NCBI GenBank assembly: GCA_036346355.1
Contig: CM070581.1
Span: 45,961,849-46,025,848, forward strand
Direction: 5' to 3'
Source: Rhipidocladum racemiflorum
Taxonomy: Eukaryota > Streptophyta > Magnoliopsida > Poales > Poaceae
DNA: 64,000 nucleotides
Shown: piece by piece, positions 32,477-44,830 of the stretch
Layout of the letters: each line of letters begins with the position of its first letter
Position numbering within the stretch: the stretch's first letter is position 1
The notes under the pieces: generated by a model
The model's database searches: none
Told to the model about the DNA's origin: nothing
The model's input: the letters and a program-made list of their open reading frames with translations, nothing else
Position numbers and translations under genes: made by a program

Positions 32477-34247
32477 TGTGAAATCATGTGCTGAAAAATT
32501 GGCTTTGAACTGAAAAATTAACTTAGATTTGAATTTGCAAAATGTGTTTGTTCATGTGTTTTGACAATTGACAAGAAACAGTAAGTTTTGCCTTGGCGCC
32601 GGACCAATCCTAAAGAAAACAGTAAGTTTCCCATCTACGACGGACAAACTTTCTTGGTCCTTTGTAAACATGCTTTTTGACAACCTCTTTATTCTATGTA
32701 CAACGGACAAAGTTTTGTGTCCGTCGTGAACATGATTTTGAGCGCATGAGCCAAATCCTATTTTCCAAGAATCCAGTAAGCTACGCATGTACGACGGACA
32801 AAGTTTTTGGGTCTGTCGTGAACGGCTTTTTGAGGATTGATTTCGCATGTACAACGGACAAAGTTTTTGGGTCCGTTGTGAACGTGTTTTCACCGGAATG
32901 TTTTCTTCTTGGAACTGAAAGTTTCACATGTACGCCGGACAGAGATTTCTTGTCCGTCGTGAATGGACTTTTTCTAGGGTTTTTATTTCTTGTCCGTTGT
33001 GAACGTGTTTTGCTCAGTTTAGGATGTTTTGCAAGAATTGAAATGGTTTGACCTTGAGATTATGATATTTGTGATGATTTCATGATGTGTGTTTTGAAGT
33101 GGACTTTATGCAATACTCATGTGAGTAGTTGCATGGATTGATATTGAGTCAAGTCGTGGACTTGTGCTCGGATTTGTTTTGTGGTTTGTTCATGTGCAGG
33201 TATTGCTCGAAGACGAATGTGGTCGATGACGGGACCGGAACTAGGTTCATGGAGGAACTGAGGTTCGGGACTAGGTTCAGGAGGAACTGAGGTCTTGGTG
33301 GTCAAGGATGTCATGCGGGACGTTCGGGCTAAGAGAATGGTGCACATGAAGAATGGTTAGTCACGTGAGAATGGCAGGAGGTCATTCGCGTGCAAAGTGT
33401 TAGTCACGTGAGTATGGCGGTGGCCATACGGCGTGCAAAGTGTTAGTCACGTGAGTATGGTAGGGTTGCCATACGCGTGCAAGAGTTGTACTCGGCCTGG
33501 TTGGGCCAAGTAGAGTTGAGTTGGATACGGATTCCTTCTAGGAATAGGAATCGTATTCGTAACTCCTTGTGGGTTGGTGCTTTAAATAGGTGGGGGGTCT
33601 CCTGTTGAAAGGCACCAAGCAGAGCTGAGCGCATCAAGCTTTGAGCTTGGTTTTAGGGTTTGTACTCTTTTGATGAGAGTATTTTAGACAAGAATTAAAG
33701 ATCAATTCTTCCAAGATTTTTGCGTGCTACAAGAACCACGTCGCTACAGTATTTTCTGTTTTGGTTCTTGTTTGCATGCTTGTTCTAATTCTAGATTGGT
33801 TTTTTATCGTTGAGTTTCATCTTGTTTTGATCCATCAAAACCTCTCTAGGTATTGATCTATTGTTTCTCTAATTCTAGTTTATCAATCTTTTGTCGTTCT
33901 TGTTTATTTTTTAATTTTTTATTAGATTAGTTTTCGTCAAGTTCTGGAACAGCAAGCTTGCGAAGCTCATAACTTTTGATCCGTAAGTCCGATCGATCTG
34001 ATTCTTTTTGGGTTCAATTCGTATTGGAATCTAGTTTCTTGTGTCCAAATTTCAGATCGTTTCGACGGTTGGATCGCCGGGAATTCTCGTTTTACCAAAC
34101 CTCTGTCATTCTGTTTTTGTCGAAAACGAGGCAATTATTTGGTTCTGTTTTGGGGTGAACTTTTAATAGGTCAAGAATTTGGTTTTAGCTTCCGCACAAT
34201 CATTAACACCCCCTCTGATTGCTATATTCGTATACTTCGATCCTACA
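32477..34247 (+). repeat. 5' LTR of element B
   Basis: 1771 bp, TGTGAAATCATGTGC to CTTCGATCCTACA. A TATA-like TTTAAATAG lies at 33581-33589. A block of units with ACGGACAAA and TTTGGGTCCGTCGTGAAC lies at about 32631-33010. Confidence 0.92.
32631..33010 (+). repeat. Palindromic-unit array in 5' LTR of B
   Basis: Five full units (starts near 32631, 32695, 32787, 32847, 32928) and a half unit have the form TACGACGGACAAAGTTT then TTGGGTCCGTCGTGAAC. They are equivalent in place to the arrays of C and E1 but with GGACAAA in place of GGACCAA. The 3' LTR repeats them at 49219-49620. Confidence 0.85.
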
Positions 34248-34249
34248 AG

Positions 34250-34261
34250 TGGTATCAGAGC
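34250..34261 (+). other. Primer binding site of element B
   Basis: TGGTATCAGAGC begins two bases after the LTR end. It is complementary to initiator-Met tRNA. Confidence 0.92.
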
Positions 34262-34299
34262 AAGGTTTTTCTAATCTATCTTAATCGGTGATTAGATCA

Positions 34300-35778
34300 A
34301 TGGATCATTATTCGACAAAACCTTGTGTGTTCAATGGTGTTGATTTTCAGTTTTGGAAGGCCAAGATGGAGGCGTTCATCCAAGCTCAGGGATTCGCAAT
34401 TTGGGAGAAGGTCTACAAACCATATGAAGTCCCTGCAAACGACAACGTCAACGACACCAATCGCACACATGTTGAAGCAAACAGCAAGGCGCGCAACTTG
34501 ATCATCCAAGGCTTGGGACGCAGCGACTTTGATCGTGTGGTTCATCTTCGATCCGCATATGAGGTATGGAAATCTCTTTGTGATTACCATGAGGGTTCTA
34601 ACACTGTCAAAGAGGTTCGCCAAGATATTTACAAAAAGGAATACATGCGTTTTGAGATGAAACCTAGTGAATCTGTAGATGACTTCTTTGCACGTTTCAA
34701 TAAAATTCTTAGCAATCTACGTGCTGTTGGAGTTAGCTACACTGATGCTGAAAATGCTCGACAATTGCTTAGTGCTTTAGACATGTCAGTGTGGGAGATG
34801 AAAGTAACATCTATACAAGAATCTACTACCATGAGCACACTCACATTAGATGTTCTTTACTCTAAGTTGAAAACTCATGAGTTGGATGTTCTTGCCAGGA
34901 AGGGTAACATTAAATCAATTGCTTTGATCTCTAACCCTAACATGTCAAATGCAAATTCTTCTTCTAGCTTTGCCTTGTCTTCCATGTCTTCTTTAACAGA
35001 TGACCAACTTGAAGAGTTTCCTGAAGAAGATCTGGCACTACTCTCTTCTCGCTTTAACAAAGCTTTGCAGAATGTGAGAATGAGAAAGAGAGGTGGTCCT
35101 CCAAGATGCTATGAGTGTGGTGACCTCAACCATATTCGCACAAATTGTCCTAAGCTTGCAGGAAAAACATCAAAGGAGGAGAAGGACAACGACAGAAGGA
35201 ATGAGAAGAAAAGGTTCTCGTCAAATGATAGGAAGAAGAAGAGCTTCATCAACCGCAAGGTGGTTCACCGAGTTCTTTCCGCTCTTGAACAAGTCAATTT
35301 GAGCGATGTGGACTCGGAGAGCAGCGAAGATGATGCACCTCCAAGCAAGCATGATTTGATGGGACTATGTCTCATGGCAAGCAGCAAGGATAGTCTCACC
35401 GAGGACGATCACGACAGCGACTTCAATGAGGTAGATCCTTCTTATGATGAATTAGCTATTGCTGTTGCTCGTCTTGGAAAATTGCTTGACAAACGTGATA
35501 AGAAAATTAAGAAACATGATTTCATTGTTGAAACATTTAATGCTGAAATTGCTAGACTTAAGACTTTGATTCCTAGTGATGATACTTGCAAATCATGTGA
35601 CTTAATTTACAATGAGCTCACCTTGCTTAGGAAAGAACATGCTCTTTTGTTGCATCTAAATGAGAAAAATGAGAAACATGTTGTACATGCTAGCTGTTCC
35701 ACTGATGATTTGCATAGTTCAACTTCTTGTTCTAAATGCTCAACTCTTGAATTAAAATTGAAAGATGCAAATGCTAGG
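34300..35778 (+). pseudogene. Gag of element B, first part
   Basis: From ATG at 34300 the frame gives the SIRE-type gag start (YSTKPCVFNGVDFQFWKAKM), the capsid region, a zinc knuckle CYECGDLNHIRTNC, a basic stretch and the Cys-rich middle, without a stop up to LELKLKDANAR. There it is cut by element D at the duplicated CTAGG (35774-35778). Apart from that cut this part is intact and very close to gag of C. The following 60 bases of open frame belong to D. Confidence 0.9.
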
Positions 35779-36330
35779 TGTCGACGATCTGTTTCGCCGG
35801 CAATGAGATTTGTGATTCTAGGGGATTTGTGCGTGATCTGAGCTTGATGGTAACACAGGATGCGAGGGCAATCTGTTTTAGACAGGTTCGGGCTCTCTCG
35901 GAGGAGATAATACCCTAGTCCTGTGTTCTTGGATGTATTGTCTCTCTCTTTCTTGTTTCTCCTCCCTTATATACCGGGGAGGATACATGATAGTCGGCGC
36001 CACCTGGCCCTCGAACATGGTGGCCTCGAACGACATGTCCCTTGTCCTTATCCGCCTTCACGCCTACGCCCGGAGAGGTGGTTATGCTTTCTCCACCACG
36101 CCGCGCTTGTCAGTTCCACTTCCGCAGCTCTCGCAAAGTGTCGATCAAGATGCCTTGTCTCCCCTGGCGGGTTGTTAGGGCGGGCACAAGCTTCCGTGAA
36201 GGATCGAGTTGTCTTGGGGAGCAAGTCAAGGTCTCTCTCTGGGCCCGCTGCGCTCGGCTTTGGGCTTCGCCCGCCGTGCCTGGGCCGGTGTAGGCCCTCT
36301 TGTGGGGCTCCTCGTCTCCGACATCCCACA
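35779..36330 (-). repeat. 3' LTR of element D
   Basis: 552 bp; on the plus strand TGTCGACGATCTG to CGACATCCCACA. Just outside it, 36331-36342, the minus strand reads TTGGGGGGCTCT, a polypurine tract, which confirms the orientation. Confidence 0.85.
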
Positions 36331-36449
36331 AGAGCCCCCCAAGTGCTTTAGGATCGACTTTCCGCCCCTTGCCCCCCGCTGCGAGGATTATGCGGGAGAG
36401 ATCATAAAGAACTTGTAGTATGAAGCCACCGTGGTTAGTTAGCTCAGGT

Positions 36450-37195
36450 CGAGTGGTACTCGCGCTTCGATGCAACCGCACTGCCGCCGTTGACCCTCGG
36501 GCGTACCTTGGTCTTTGGCTTGTGGCCAGTGGTACCCCTGCTCGCTTACGGCGCTGCAACCGGCTGTCGCCTGGCTGACCTCATGGGGCGACCTGGTCTT
36601 TTGGCTCGTGGTCGAGTGGTACCCGCTCCTGCTCACGGTGCGCTGCAACCGCTTGTCGCCTGATCGACTCATGGGGCGTGACTTAGTCTTTTTGGCTCGT
36701 GGCCGAGTGGTACTACACTGCTCACGCGCGCAGAATCAAGTTTGTCGCCCTACCGACCTCATGGGGCGACCTTAGTCTTTGGCTCGTGGGCCGAGTGGTA
36801 CCCGCGCTCACTCACGCGCTGCAACCGCTTGTCGCCTACCGACTCCTCATGGGGCGCACCTTGGTCTTTTTGGCTCAGGCCGAGTGGTACCGCGCTCGCT
36901 TACGCGCGGCGCGGCACCGCTTGTCGCCTACCGACCCTCATGGGGCGACTGGTCTTTTTTGTCGTGGCCGAGTGGTACCGCGCTACCGCTGTGGCGCGGC
37001 AATCGCTTGTCGCCTGGCCGACCATGGGGCGACATTTTGGTCTTTGCTCGGGGCCGGGCGGTATCCGCGCCATGACGGCGGGCGCTGCAGAACCGCTTGT
37101 CGCTTCGGCTGACTCATGGGGCATACCTTGGTCATACAGAGTAATGCTCGTGCCGGTCTGCGGCGCATCGCTTTAGACCCTCGTGGGGCGATTCT
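36450..37195. repeat. Tandem array of about 85-90 bp units in 3' part of D
   Basis: Eight to nine degenerate copies. Each has a GCCGAGTGGTACC block, a CGCTGCAACCGCTTGTCGCC block, a CATGGGGCGACC block and TTGGTCTTTTTGGCTCGTG. Copies differ by indels in C and G runs. The array lies between the 3' LTR and the antisense frame and explains the many overlapping short reading frames here. Confidence 0.85.
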
Positions 37196-37639
37196 CAAGA
37201 CCGTGTTGGTTGTAGATCCTCCCGCGACACTCCAATCGCTGTAGAGACAATGATCAAAGAATTGACCCCAAATTATGGGGTGTGCCGCCGAGGATGTTCA
37301 AAGTGCCCAGCCCTAAGCTTCCGTATGGGCGCTCAGGCGTTGGGCCATGGGGCGACTTTTCCCAAACTTCGGACCAGATTTGACACTGCCGCTTTGGCGC
37401 GACGCAGCTATTGGGTCTGGCCCGTCATGGGCGCGGCCTGATCCCGGCCCAGACTGAACAGAGGGCCTCGCTTTCTTCCCACCGTGAGGTGGAAATTGGG
37501 GCCCATTTCTTATAAGTTGAAGGGACCCTCGCTGAGCAACGGCTTCCTCGCACCTTCTCCATCACGGTTACGCGAACCTTCAAACCTTCCTTGGCGGTTT
37601 AGGGTTTCGATTTCGCGCCTTGGCTTATGCGTTCTTTCC

Positions 37640-39780
37640 TCCAGGTTTTCTTCTTCGCCATGTCATCTTCCCTCACATCGGAGGGTAGCACCGACTCGCG
37701 ACGGTAGGGTGGGAGACTTCCATCACGACGATGTCCCGCTTGGAGGGGATGGTTGCCGCGGGCGCCCTCCCCTCCGAGTTGATCTCCGCCGCTCGCCGCA
37801 GTGACCCTTACCCCACACCTCCGAGAATGAGATTGTGGTGTTTGAGTCCTTCTTCCGCGAGGACTTAGCATTCCCGGGAGCGCCTTCTTCCGGCTCCTCC
37901 ACTCTACGAAATTGAGTTGATCAATTTGAACCCCAACTCGATTCTTCACATTGCCATCTTCGTCCAGTTTCTCGCGAGGCGACATCTTGGGATACGCCTC
38001 ATTTGGATTTGTTCCGCCTCCTTCTTCCGGGTCAAGCCTCCATCTCGAACCGGCCGCTCCTAATGTCGTTGGGGGCCGGCTCCAAAGTGGAGGGCTCAAG
38101 AAACAGATTTTGTCGCTCTCAAGACCTCCTCAAAGGTTGAGGCATGGAGTGGTTCTATTGTAACGTTGATCCTTTCCTCGCCCCTTTGGTCAGTGCTCCT
38201 AAAGCTTCCCCGATGCCGGAGCGACACCTCGACGGAGGAGGTTTGGCGAAGTCCCCGAGCTTCAGGGGAGTGTATGACGATCCGAGGAGAAGACGGCTTG
38301 AGCATATGCTTGAAGGTGAGATTCTCCTCGAATACGGTTTGATGCTTTTCGATGGTGGTTGGAGAGGGTGATGACACACTGCGTGTTTCAGAGCGACTCG
38401 ACCGCTGGTCGAGCCGAGGCCCTACCGAGGCTTCGTAGAATTTTGGCTTTCGGGTGTGTTCTGATGGCTGTTTGACTTTGTGGCAGAGTGCAAGGAGAAG
38501 ATGGCCGTCGAACAGTGGGCGACTGAATCACAACGCTGCGAGCCGCCCCGCACCTTCTCGCATTGAAGGAGCCACGCCGGGCCGTGGGGACGATGCTGTT
38601 CCACTTTCTCGGGAGGAGCCGACAGATCGAGCTTACGCTAAAGAGTCCGCAGCCGATGAGCGCGAACTGCGCTGGCGCGTGGTCAAGTCTCATTATCCGA
38701 GAGTTGACTCTTCGCGGAAAGAAGGCTTTGGTCGTGATGAAGACAAGGCCAACGCGCCTCGAAGAGGTGTCCGCATCGCAGCCCGCTGGAAAATCCTGAA
38801 TTCTGACTTTGACGTGGACCTTGATGTTTGAAATAATCGCCTTCTTACTTCAAGATAATTCGCTTGTATTGTCTTCCGCCGAGTGGTCTTCGACCTCTTC
38901 CACTTTCTTCTCCTCGGCCGAAGTTGTTGGAATATATGCCCGCAGCCTTTGGATCTCAAGTTATGCCTTCCTGATGGGCTTCACTGACCGGTATGGCTTC
39001 TAAACGCCAGGGCCTTGGCCTGTGGCTTTTGCCCCAGACACGCTTTTCCGAGAGGTCGGCGCGCAGCTCTCGAGCGCCGGACTTCTGTGTTGTGGCCGCC
39101 TGGCCGAGTGGTTTAGCCCTGTGCTTGCATCACTTGCTAGCTCTCCCACCTCGCTTTTGCGCTTAATTTGCATAATTAAGCGAGGAAGCGAATGAGCTTG
39201 AACTGCTTACTTACACGGTCTCGGTGAAATTCTCCTTGATTTTGTTCAATCGTGTCGATCTTCTTCAGATTCGTGACCGCCGCTTTGTTTTTCGTGGTTT
39301 CATTGATTGCGGGGTGGCGATTTGATTGCCTTTGAGACGCCGATTTCCGGGCCGGGTGGTTTATAAATGGGGCGCCACCGCTTAATGAGCGATCGCCCGC
39401 TTCTTCTGCCTTGTCCTTCGCCTTCCTCTTCTTCCGGTTTCGTTCCATGTCTAACATGAGGAACTTTGTTGGCCCGTGACGCGGGCGCTTCTTTCGGGTT
39501 CTTTAGGTTTTTGTATAGCTGGAGGAGGCCGGAAGCATGGGAGGAGCATGATTTTGCCATCCCGAGGCGAGCGAGGACGGAGCGGCGAGGGACGCTACCG
39601 CCAAGTACCTTGTTGAGATCGCCTGGGCTCCACGAGGTGGCGAGATCATCCTTGAGATGGTTGGTCGCGATCGCCGCGACGACCTTGCCGCCGTGGCCTC
39701 GTCTGCCTTGTACCCCTTTGTGGGTGGTTGACGAGGAGATTCTGGCGGCTTTGGGTCGCGTGGATCGCGACTAACTTCAG
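37640..39780 (+). pseudogene. Antisense reading frame of element D (Transposase_28-like)
   Basis: On the plus strand, opposite to pol of D, broken frames encode a protein whose core near 37905 reads EIELINLNPNSILHIAIFVQF. A WFYCNVDPFLAPLVSAP segment follows near 38150. These match my memory of the Pfam family Transposase_28 (putative gypsy type transposon), found as an extra ORF in grass Tat-lineage elements. Later pieces (near 38600-38800 and 39590-39760) look like the coiled-coil and end parts. At least three frame changes are needed to read it through. Function is unknown. The start may be near an ATG at 37660 (MSSSLTSEGSTDSRR). Confidence 0.65.
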
Positions 39781-39884
39781 CGATCTCGCCTCCGGTCTCC
39801 CAAATGACGCCAAGACCAGAAGATTCAAAGACTTCTCAAGACCAAAGAAGAAAGAAGATCGTGAGCAAAGCACTGAAGACCAGT

Positions 39885-39886
<2 letters not shown>

Positions 39887-39918
<32 letters not shown>
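39887..39918. repeat. Poly-T run of 32 bases
   Basis: An uninterrupted homopolymer between the antisense frame and integrase of D. On the minus strand it is poly-A. It may be a slippage tract or an assembly-sensitive site. Confidence 0.9.
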
Positions 39919-39920
<2 letters not shown>

Positions 39921-40402
39921 CGCGAGAAAAAGAGAAAAGAAAATTAGCGATGTAAATTATTAACATTTTGGAATGAAATGCAAAATTTTATCCATTGCGT
40001 GCCTATCATATTTAACCCGAACTTAGTGGTTTTCGCCTCGATCAACTCATTCTAGTCGATTGCTCCAAAGCGCAACGAGGGGTCAGCTCGAAGTTTTTGA
40101 TTAGAAATTCACACTGTGCAAATCTTGGTTAAATTCTGGCGCTATAATTGCAAAGTGAGTGGTTAGTGCTTTCTACCCGTCTAAGCGCTACCGGGTATAA
40201 ACCGCCGTGGGCTTAGTGCTCATCGCGCTTGTTATTTCCGCATTCTATATCGGCATTTACCAGAGTTAGGCGCCATGAAATGGGTAATAACCACTGGGCT
40301 AGCATTACACAACTTCGTAAAAATAAGACGAACCACTATTTTATTTAATGTGTAAGAGTGGATACATAACTCATGCGTAGAAGCGACGGAGCTGTTCGGC
40401 GC

Positions 40403-41460
40403 TCAAGTATTCGCCAGAACCTCGCCTTCATGTCTGAAGTCGATAAGCACCCGCCGGTTGTTCAGACGTATGTATGGACCTTCCCAAATTGAGAGAGCTT
40501 GTGCTCGCTTCGCTCTCCTCAGACTGACCGGACTTTCCGAAAAGGTTCTATTTCTGACAAGCAGAGAGTGGTAGCGCCGAAGTCGGAGGTATTTAGCCGA
40601 GCGGAGGGCGGCAACGCTCCGAGCCTCCTCAAGTTGATCAAGCTCCACCATTCGGCTTCCTGACTCGGCTTCGTAGTTCAACCCTCGGGGATTCGGACTC
40701 ACCAATGGGTACAGAACCGCCTCGCGCCATAGACCTAAAAGTGTGGTTTGGCCGTCGCCTGAGTGGTTCTCAGTCCCCGTGCAGTACCGAGTAGCTCCTT
40801 CACCCATCTAAGGGCGGCGATGGTTTGAGGCGGTCGAAGATCCTGGCCTTGAGGCCTTGAAGGACCAGACCGCTAGCTCGCCGACCGCCCATTGCCGTGG
40901 TGAGCCACCGAGGCGAAGCGATCTTGATCCCGACGCCGCACCATTCTTGGAATTCTTCACTTCGAATCGGGTGCCGCGTCCGTGATTATCCGGTTGGGTA
41001 CTCCGAATCTGACTTACAATATCCTGGAAGAACTCCTGGCCTTAACCGCGTTGATAGTTACAACCTGGCTTGGCTTCGATCCACTTGGTGAACTTGTCAA
41101 TGGCCACGAAGAGGTAAGCTTAAAACCGCTTTGAGCCTTCTTGAGCGGCCCACTATGTCGAGCCCCTGCATCGCAAAAGGCCAAGAAATGGGTATAGTCT
41201 CAGAGCTCATGTGCCGCAAGTGTGTCTGCCTTTGCATAGAATTGGCAGCCTCGCAGGGTTCGAACTATCTCCTTGGCATCCGCTATCGCTAATAAGAAAC
41301 CCTCGCTTGTGTAGGCTTTCCCAACTGGGCGCTTGATGCCGCTGCGATGGCCGCACATCCTCATGGATTTCTTGGAGCAGCTCTCTTCCCGCTTGTCCCG
41401 AATGCACTCGAGGACACCCGGCACTTTTTCGAAGAGCTCGTCGCCCACCACCACGTAGGA
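40403..41460 (-). pseudogene. Integrase of element D
   Basis: Broken minus-strand frames show the zinc and core regions. Near 41160 there is GLDIVGPLKKAQSG and close to it the pieces of FVAIDKFTKWIEA. Near 40450-40680 the C-terminal part reads NYEAESGSRMVELDQLEEAR, then RRYHSLLVRNRTF and WEGPYI, ending EGEVLANT. This order is typical of Tat-lineage gypsy. Many one- and two-base indels break the frame. Confidence 0.75.
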
Positions 41461-41689
41461 TTTGGCTTGTCGGGAGATGCGCCCGCCAGATTGGTGCTCC
41501 GAGTTTGTCCTTCAGAGATAATCAAGGTACGGGTGGTCCAACCAAATGATCGATGAGCAGACCCCTGCCTGTGACCTCGCTGCTGGCTTTTTTTGCCGCT
41601 TTGTAACGGGTTGGCTCGTGAAGATCCTGCACGAAGATATCACTTGGGACATCCGCCTGAGTGGCTCCCATCTTAGCCAACTCCGTCAC

Positions 41690-42390
41690 GCCTCATTATT
41701 GCGGGCGGAGGACATGAACCACCTGCATCACAAACTTGCCTTCCAATTCTGACTTGTCGGGCAAGATGTCACATATTCGATCCACGCACAAACAAATTCT
41801 TCGCATTTGATTCACCACTAATCGGGAGTCGCCGAATCGCCATTTGGCCGGATTCAGTGATATGGCGATATCGGGGCCCATGGATGAGGGCCTCGTATTC
41901 AAGCGGGCATTGTTTGAGGCCTGGAAGTGAATCCAAGGACATACTTCACCTACCCTTAGGCGAGATAAGGAGGATTCTACCGCTTCTCCTCCAAGCATGA
42001 GATCCGTCGGGCGCATGACCCAATATTCGCTCTTCTTCTGCGGTGCAGGTCCGATTCACCACTCGGCCGAAGTCACCCAAAGCCTGGACTTGACGGTGTG
42101 CGCGGCTTGAACGAGATGTCGAAGCTCCAAGCTCAACTGCCCACTTCGAAATTCTTCCAGAGCTTCCCGATTATGAGGACCTTCTCCACGGGAAAGAAGT
42201 GACTACCAAATCGAATGTCCTTGAAATAATGGGCTTCACCTTCCGTGATTTGAGATCAAAATGGCGATAAAGAGCTTCGGATTGGAGGATATCTTGCTTG
42301 GATTCGCCAAGATTATCGACGAATAAAATCGGGCGTTGCACGCCGTAGCGGTGTTCAGATATTCTCCCGCCCACAACTATCACGCACTTA
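41690..42390 (-). pseudogene. RNase H region of element D
   Basis: Minus-strand frames include RPILFVDNLGESKQDILQSE (the end of reverse transcriptase/RNase H, family form RPVYFVSE-L-E-K-RYPQ) near 42320. Near 41750-41960 ANNARLNTR, GDSRLVVNQM, KSELEGKFVMQVVHVLR resemble the second RNase H typical of the Tat lineage. Frames are interrupted several times. Confidence 0.65.
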
Positions 42391-42445
42391 CTACATGAGA
42401 TGTTGCCGCTATGTAGAGCAGAGGTTCACCTCGGCGCCGGTGAGA

Positions 42446-43390
42446 CTAAGATCTGGGAGTGGAGAGAAACACCTTGAGTTCTTCAAGGCCTCGCCGTGCC
42501 TCGCTGGCCCAATCAAAGCGATCTTGCTTCTTAAGGAGCTTGAAGAAAGGCATTCCCGGACCCTCGTGAGATAAACTCGCTGCCGCTACCATGCATCCGT
42601 GAGCTTTTTGGACCTCCTTTTTGGGCTGGTAGGCGGGGCCATTTTCATAATGGCTCCAATTTTCTCCGGTTCGGCTCAATCCCACGACGGAGACGATGAA
42701 CCCGAGTAGTTTCCTAAGACACTCCAAACGCACTTTCCGGTTTAGCCTCATCTCGAACGCCTTCAGACTTGCAAACGCCTCAGACGGATTTCCAGGTGAG
42801 GCTGTCTCTCCGCCTCGCTTTAACTACCACATCATCCACATAAGCTTCCACATTGCGCCCGAAAGCCGATGATGAAAGCAGCCGCTGCACGCTACCGTAC
42901 GCTGGCCGCATTCTTGAGCCCGAACGGCATAGTGATATAGCAATATGTTCAATGGAGTGATAAACGAAGTCTTCGCCAGTTTTCCTCTCGCCGAACTGAT
43001 GATAGCCTGAATATAGGCGCCCGTAAAGTCGAGTAACCAGGATCCGCAGCGGAGTCTACCACCGATCAATACGCAGGAGACTAAAAGGATCTTTCGGACA
43101 AGCCTTGTTGAGGTCTGTAATCACACACATGCGCCAAACTTTTATTCTTCTTCCGACGAAGCATGGGGTTCACAACTACCGGGATGATACACTTCTTTGA
43201 TGAAACCTCGCGCTAGCAGGCTTGTGGATCTCCTCTGATGGCTTCGACGATCTTGAGCAAAACCGTCAGAGCCTTTGCTTGACGGGCCTGGCGATTGGTT
43301 TACATTTAGTGCGTGCTCGATCACCTCCTGGAACCCTCGCATGTTCCGGACGGCGGCTTCCAGGCAAAGACGCCTTGGTTTGCCCAAAGG
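42446..43390 (-). pseudogene. Reverse transcriptase of element D
   Basis: Going downstream on the minus strand: EVIEHALNVN and AGFIKEVYHP (43150-43390); a GAYIQAI and KTSFITPLNI block (about 42950-43020); the catalytic YVDD as EAYVDDVV in another frame near 42835-42860; then KLLGFIVS, GCMVAAASLS and GMPFFKLLKKQDRFDW (42446-42751). The order and wording fit RIRE2/Retand-type gypsy. At least four frame breaks occur, so no active enzyme is possible from this copy as written. Confidence 0.8.
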
Positions 43391-43405
43391 TGACGAGCGC
43401 GCTTC

Positions 43406-43770
43406 CTATTCATCGCCGAGCCTTGTCCCGATCAAACGGCTCGAGCCGGATCGGACGGGTCGAGGAGGATCTCTTTGGTGCCTTCTTCGGCTGATCCCAA
43501 GCTCATGGCTTAAGGGGTAGGATATCGCCTTCCGCTCTTGTCGAATCCGCCTTGACGACTCCTTTCCCCGACCCGCCGCTTCCAGACTTCGGCCATTTCG
43601 CAGCCTCTCCGCCGCAAGAGAAAGATCGCTAACGCCGCTACAGAGTGATAATACCACTGACCCTAGATTTTCAGCGATTAGATACGCGTGCGAGGGCACC
43701 GCCATAAACTTGGCTGGCCAGCGCTGGCCTCCCAAGATGGCATGATACGCCGTCACGAAATCCGCCACCT
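43406..43770 (-). pseudogene. Protease end region of element D
   Basis: The minus frame gives ADFVTAYHAILGGQRWPAKF then AVPSHAYLI, matching the gypsy segment after the protease active site (usual form AYNAILGRPWLAK-KAVPS-YH-LKFP). The active-site triad itself could not be read with confidence upstream. Confidence 0.65.
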
Positions 43771-44559
43771 CGGCTAAGGCTCTCCGTCCTAGTTGTCCCT
43801 TGCTGTACCAATGTAATCGTAGAGTGATTTGTCCGAGTGGTATCGCCGACGTTCGGTATCACCTACATGAAAAGGTGACGACCCGCTTGAGGTCGACTAC
43901 GGGATCCCCATATCATCGAGTGTCTTCACGAAGAGGACGCTGAGCCCGCTTCCCACTGCCATTAATCAACACCCTTGAGCTTGATGCCGCTTGACAACCG
44001 CCGCAAGACCAACGGAAGTATCTGCCAGTGGAATGACGCGATCTGGGTGATCCGCGCGTCGGAGTTATTGCGACCTCGACCACCGGACATATCGTGTCTC
44101 TGCTCTACGCATAGATGTCCCGAGCGGTGAGCTTTGCTTCCTCTTGGACTCATATGAACAACTCGAATATGTAATTAAGCCTCGAGGTTGACTTCCTGAT
44201 AATCTTCCTCTTCAGGGGAGGAGGTTTGCCGGCTTGCCATGACCGCCGACCTTTGTCCACCGCCTCTTGTTTCTCGCGCTAACCTCTTTAGGGTGAAACA
44301 ATCCTTGATGTGCATGTCTCCTTTGGATGGAAAGGGCAGAGTGAGTTCATGACCTTATCATATCCATCCTCTTTGAGAGCGAGGATGAGTTGGCGCACGA
44401 TCGCCACTCAGCTCTTCGCTTGCGCTTTCTTTTCTTTCCGCCGAGGGGTTCGGGATCGATCCTTCCTTCATCACGCCGTTCGCCGTGAGCCTCGAGGCCA
44501 AGCGCAACGGTCCGCTAGGGCGACAGCTCCTGACCGACGCGGTGGCTTCCCGACATCTT

Positions 44560-44830
44560 CTTGATGAGGTCGGGGTCGCCGACTTCCTTTCGAAGGCAGC
44601 CATCACAACCAAGATCTCGTGACGCCCTAACGGGTGCTTTTCTTGTTCATGAAGCGCTGACTAACTCCCTGAGGGATTCGCCTCCTTTGGTGTAGCTGGC
44701 ATAGGTCCTAAGGTGCCTCGGGCGCCTGAAGTGCCTTGGAAATTTGAGATGAACTGCCACACATCTCTCAGAATCTATAGAATTCACTGAAGTCCTGAGC
44801 CATGCTTGGGCTGTGGCTAGAGGGTAACCT
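44560..44830 (-). pseudogene. Gag fragment of element D
   Basis: The minus strand carries WQFISNFQGTSGA, then pieces reading as LREL and MNKKST and EILVVMAAFE. These fit the conserved gag core F-ANFQGT--RPG-...KQ--GESLR-F--RF. Frames are broken, and the N-terminal gag up to about 45900 has no motif I can name. Confidence 0.55.

Noticed and set aside
36035..37200. Many overlapping reading frames of 60-150 residues on both strands
   Set aside because: They cover the GC-rich LTR and tandem array of D; all frames are open because of composition and unit length, not coding.
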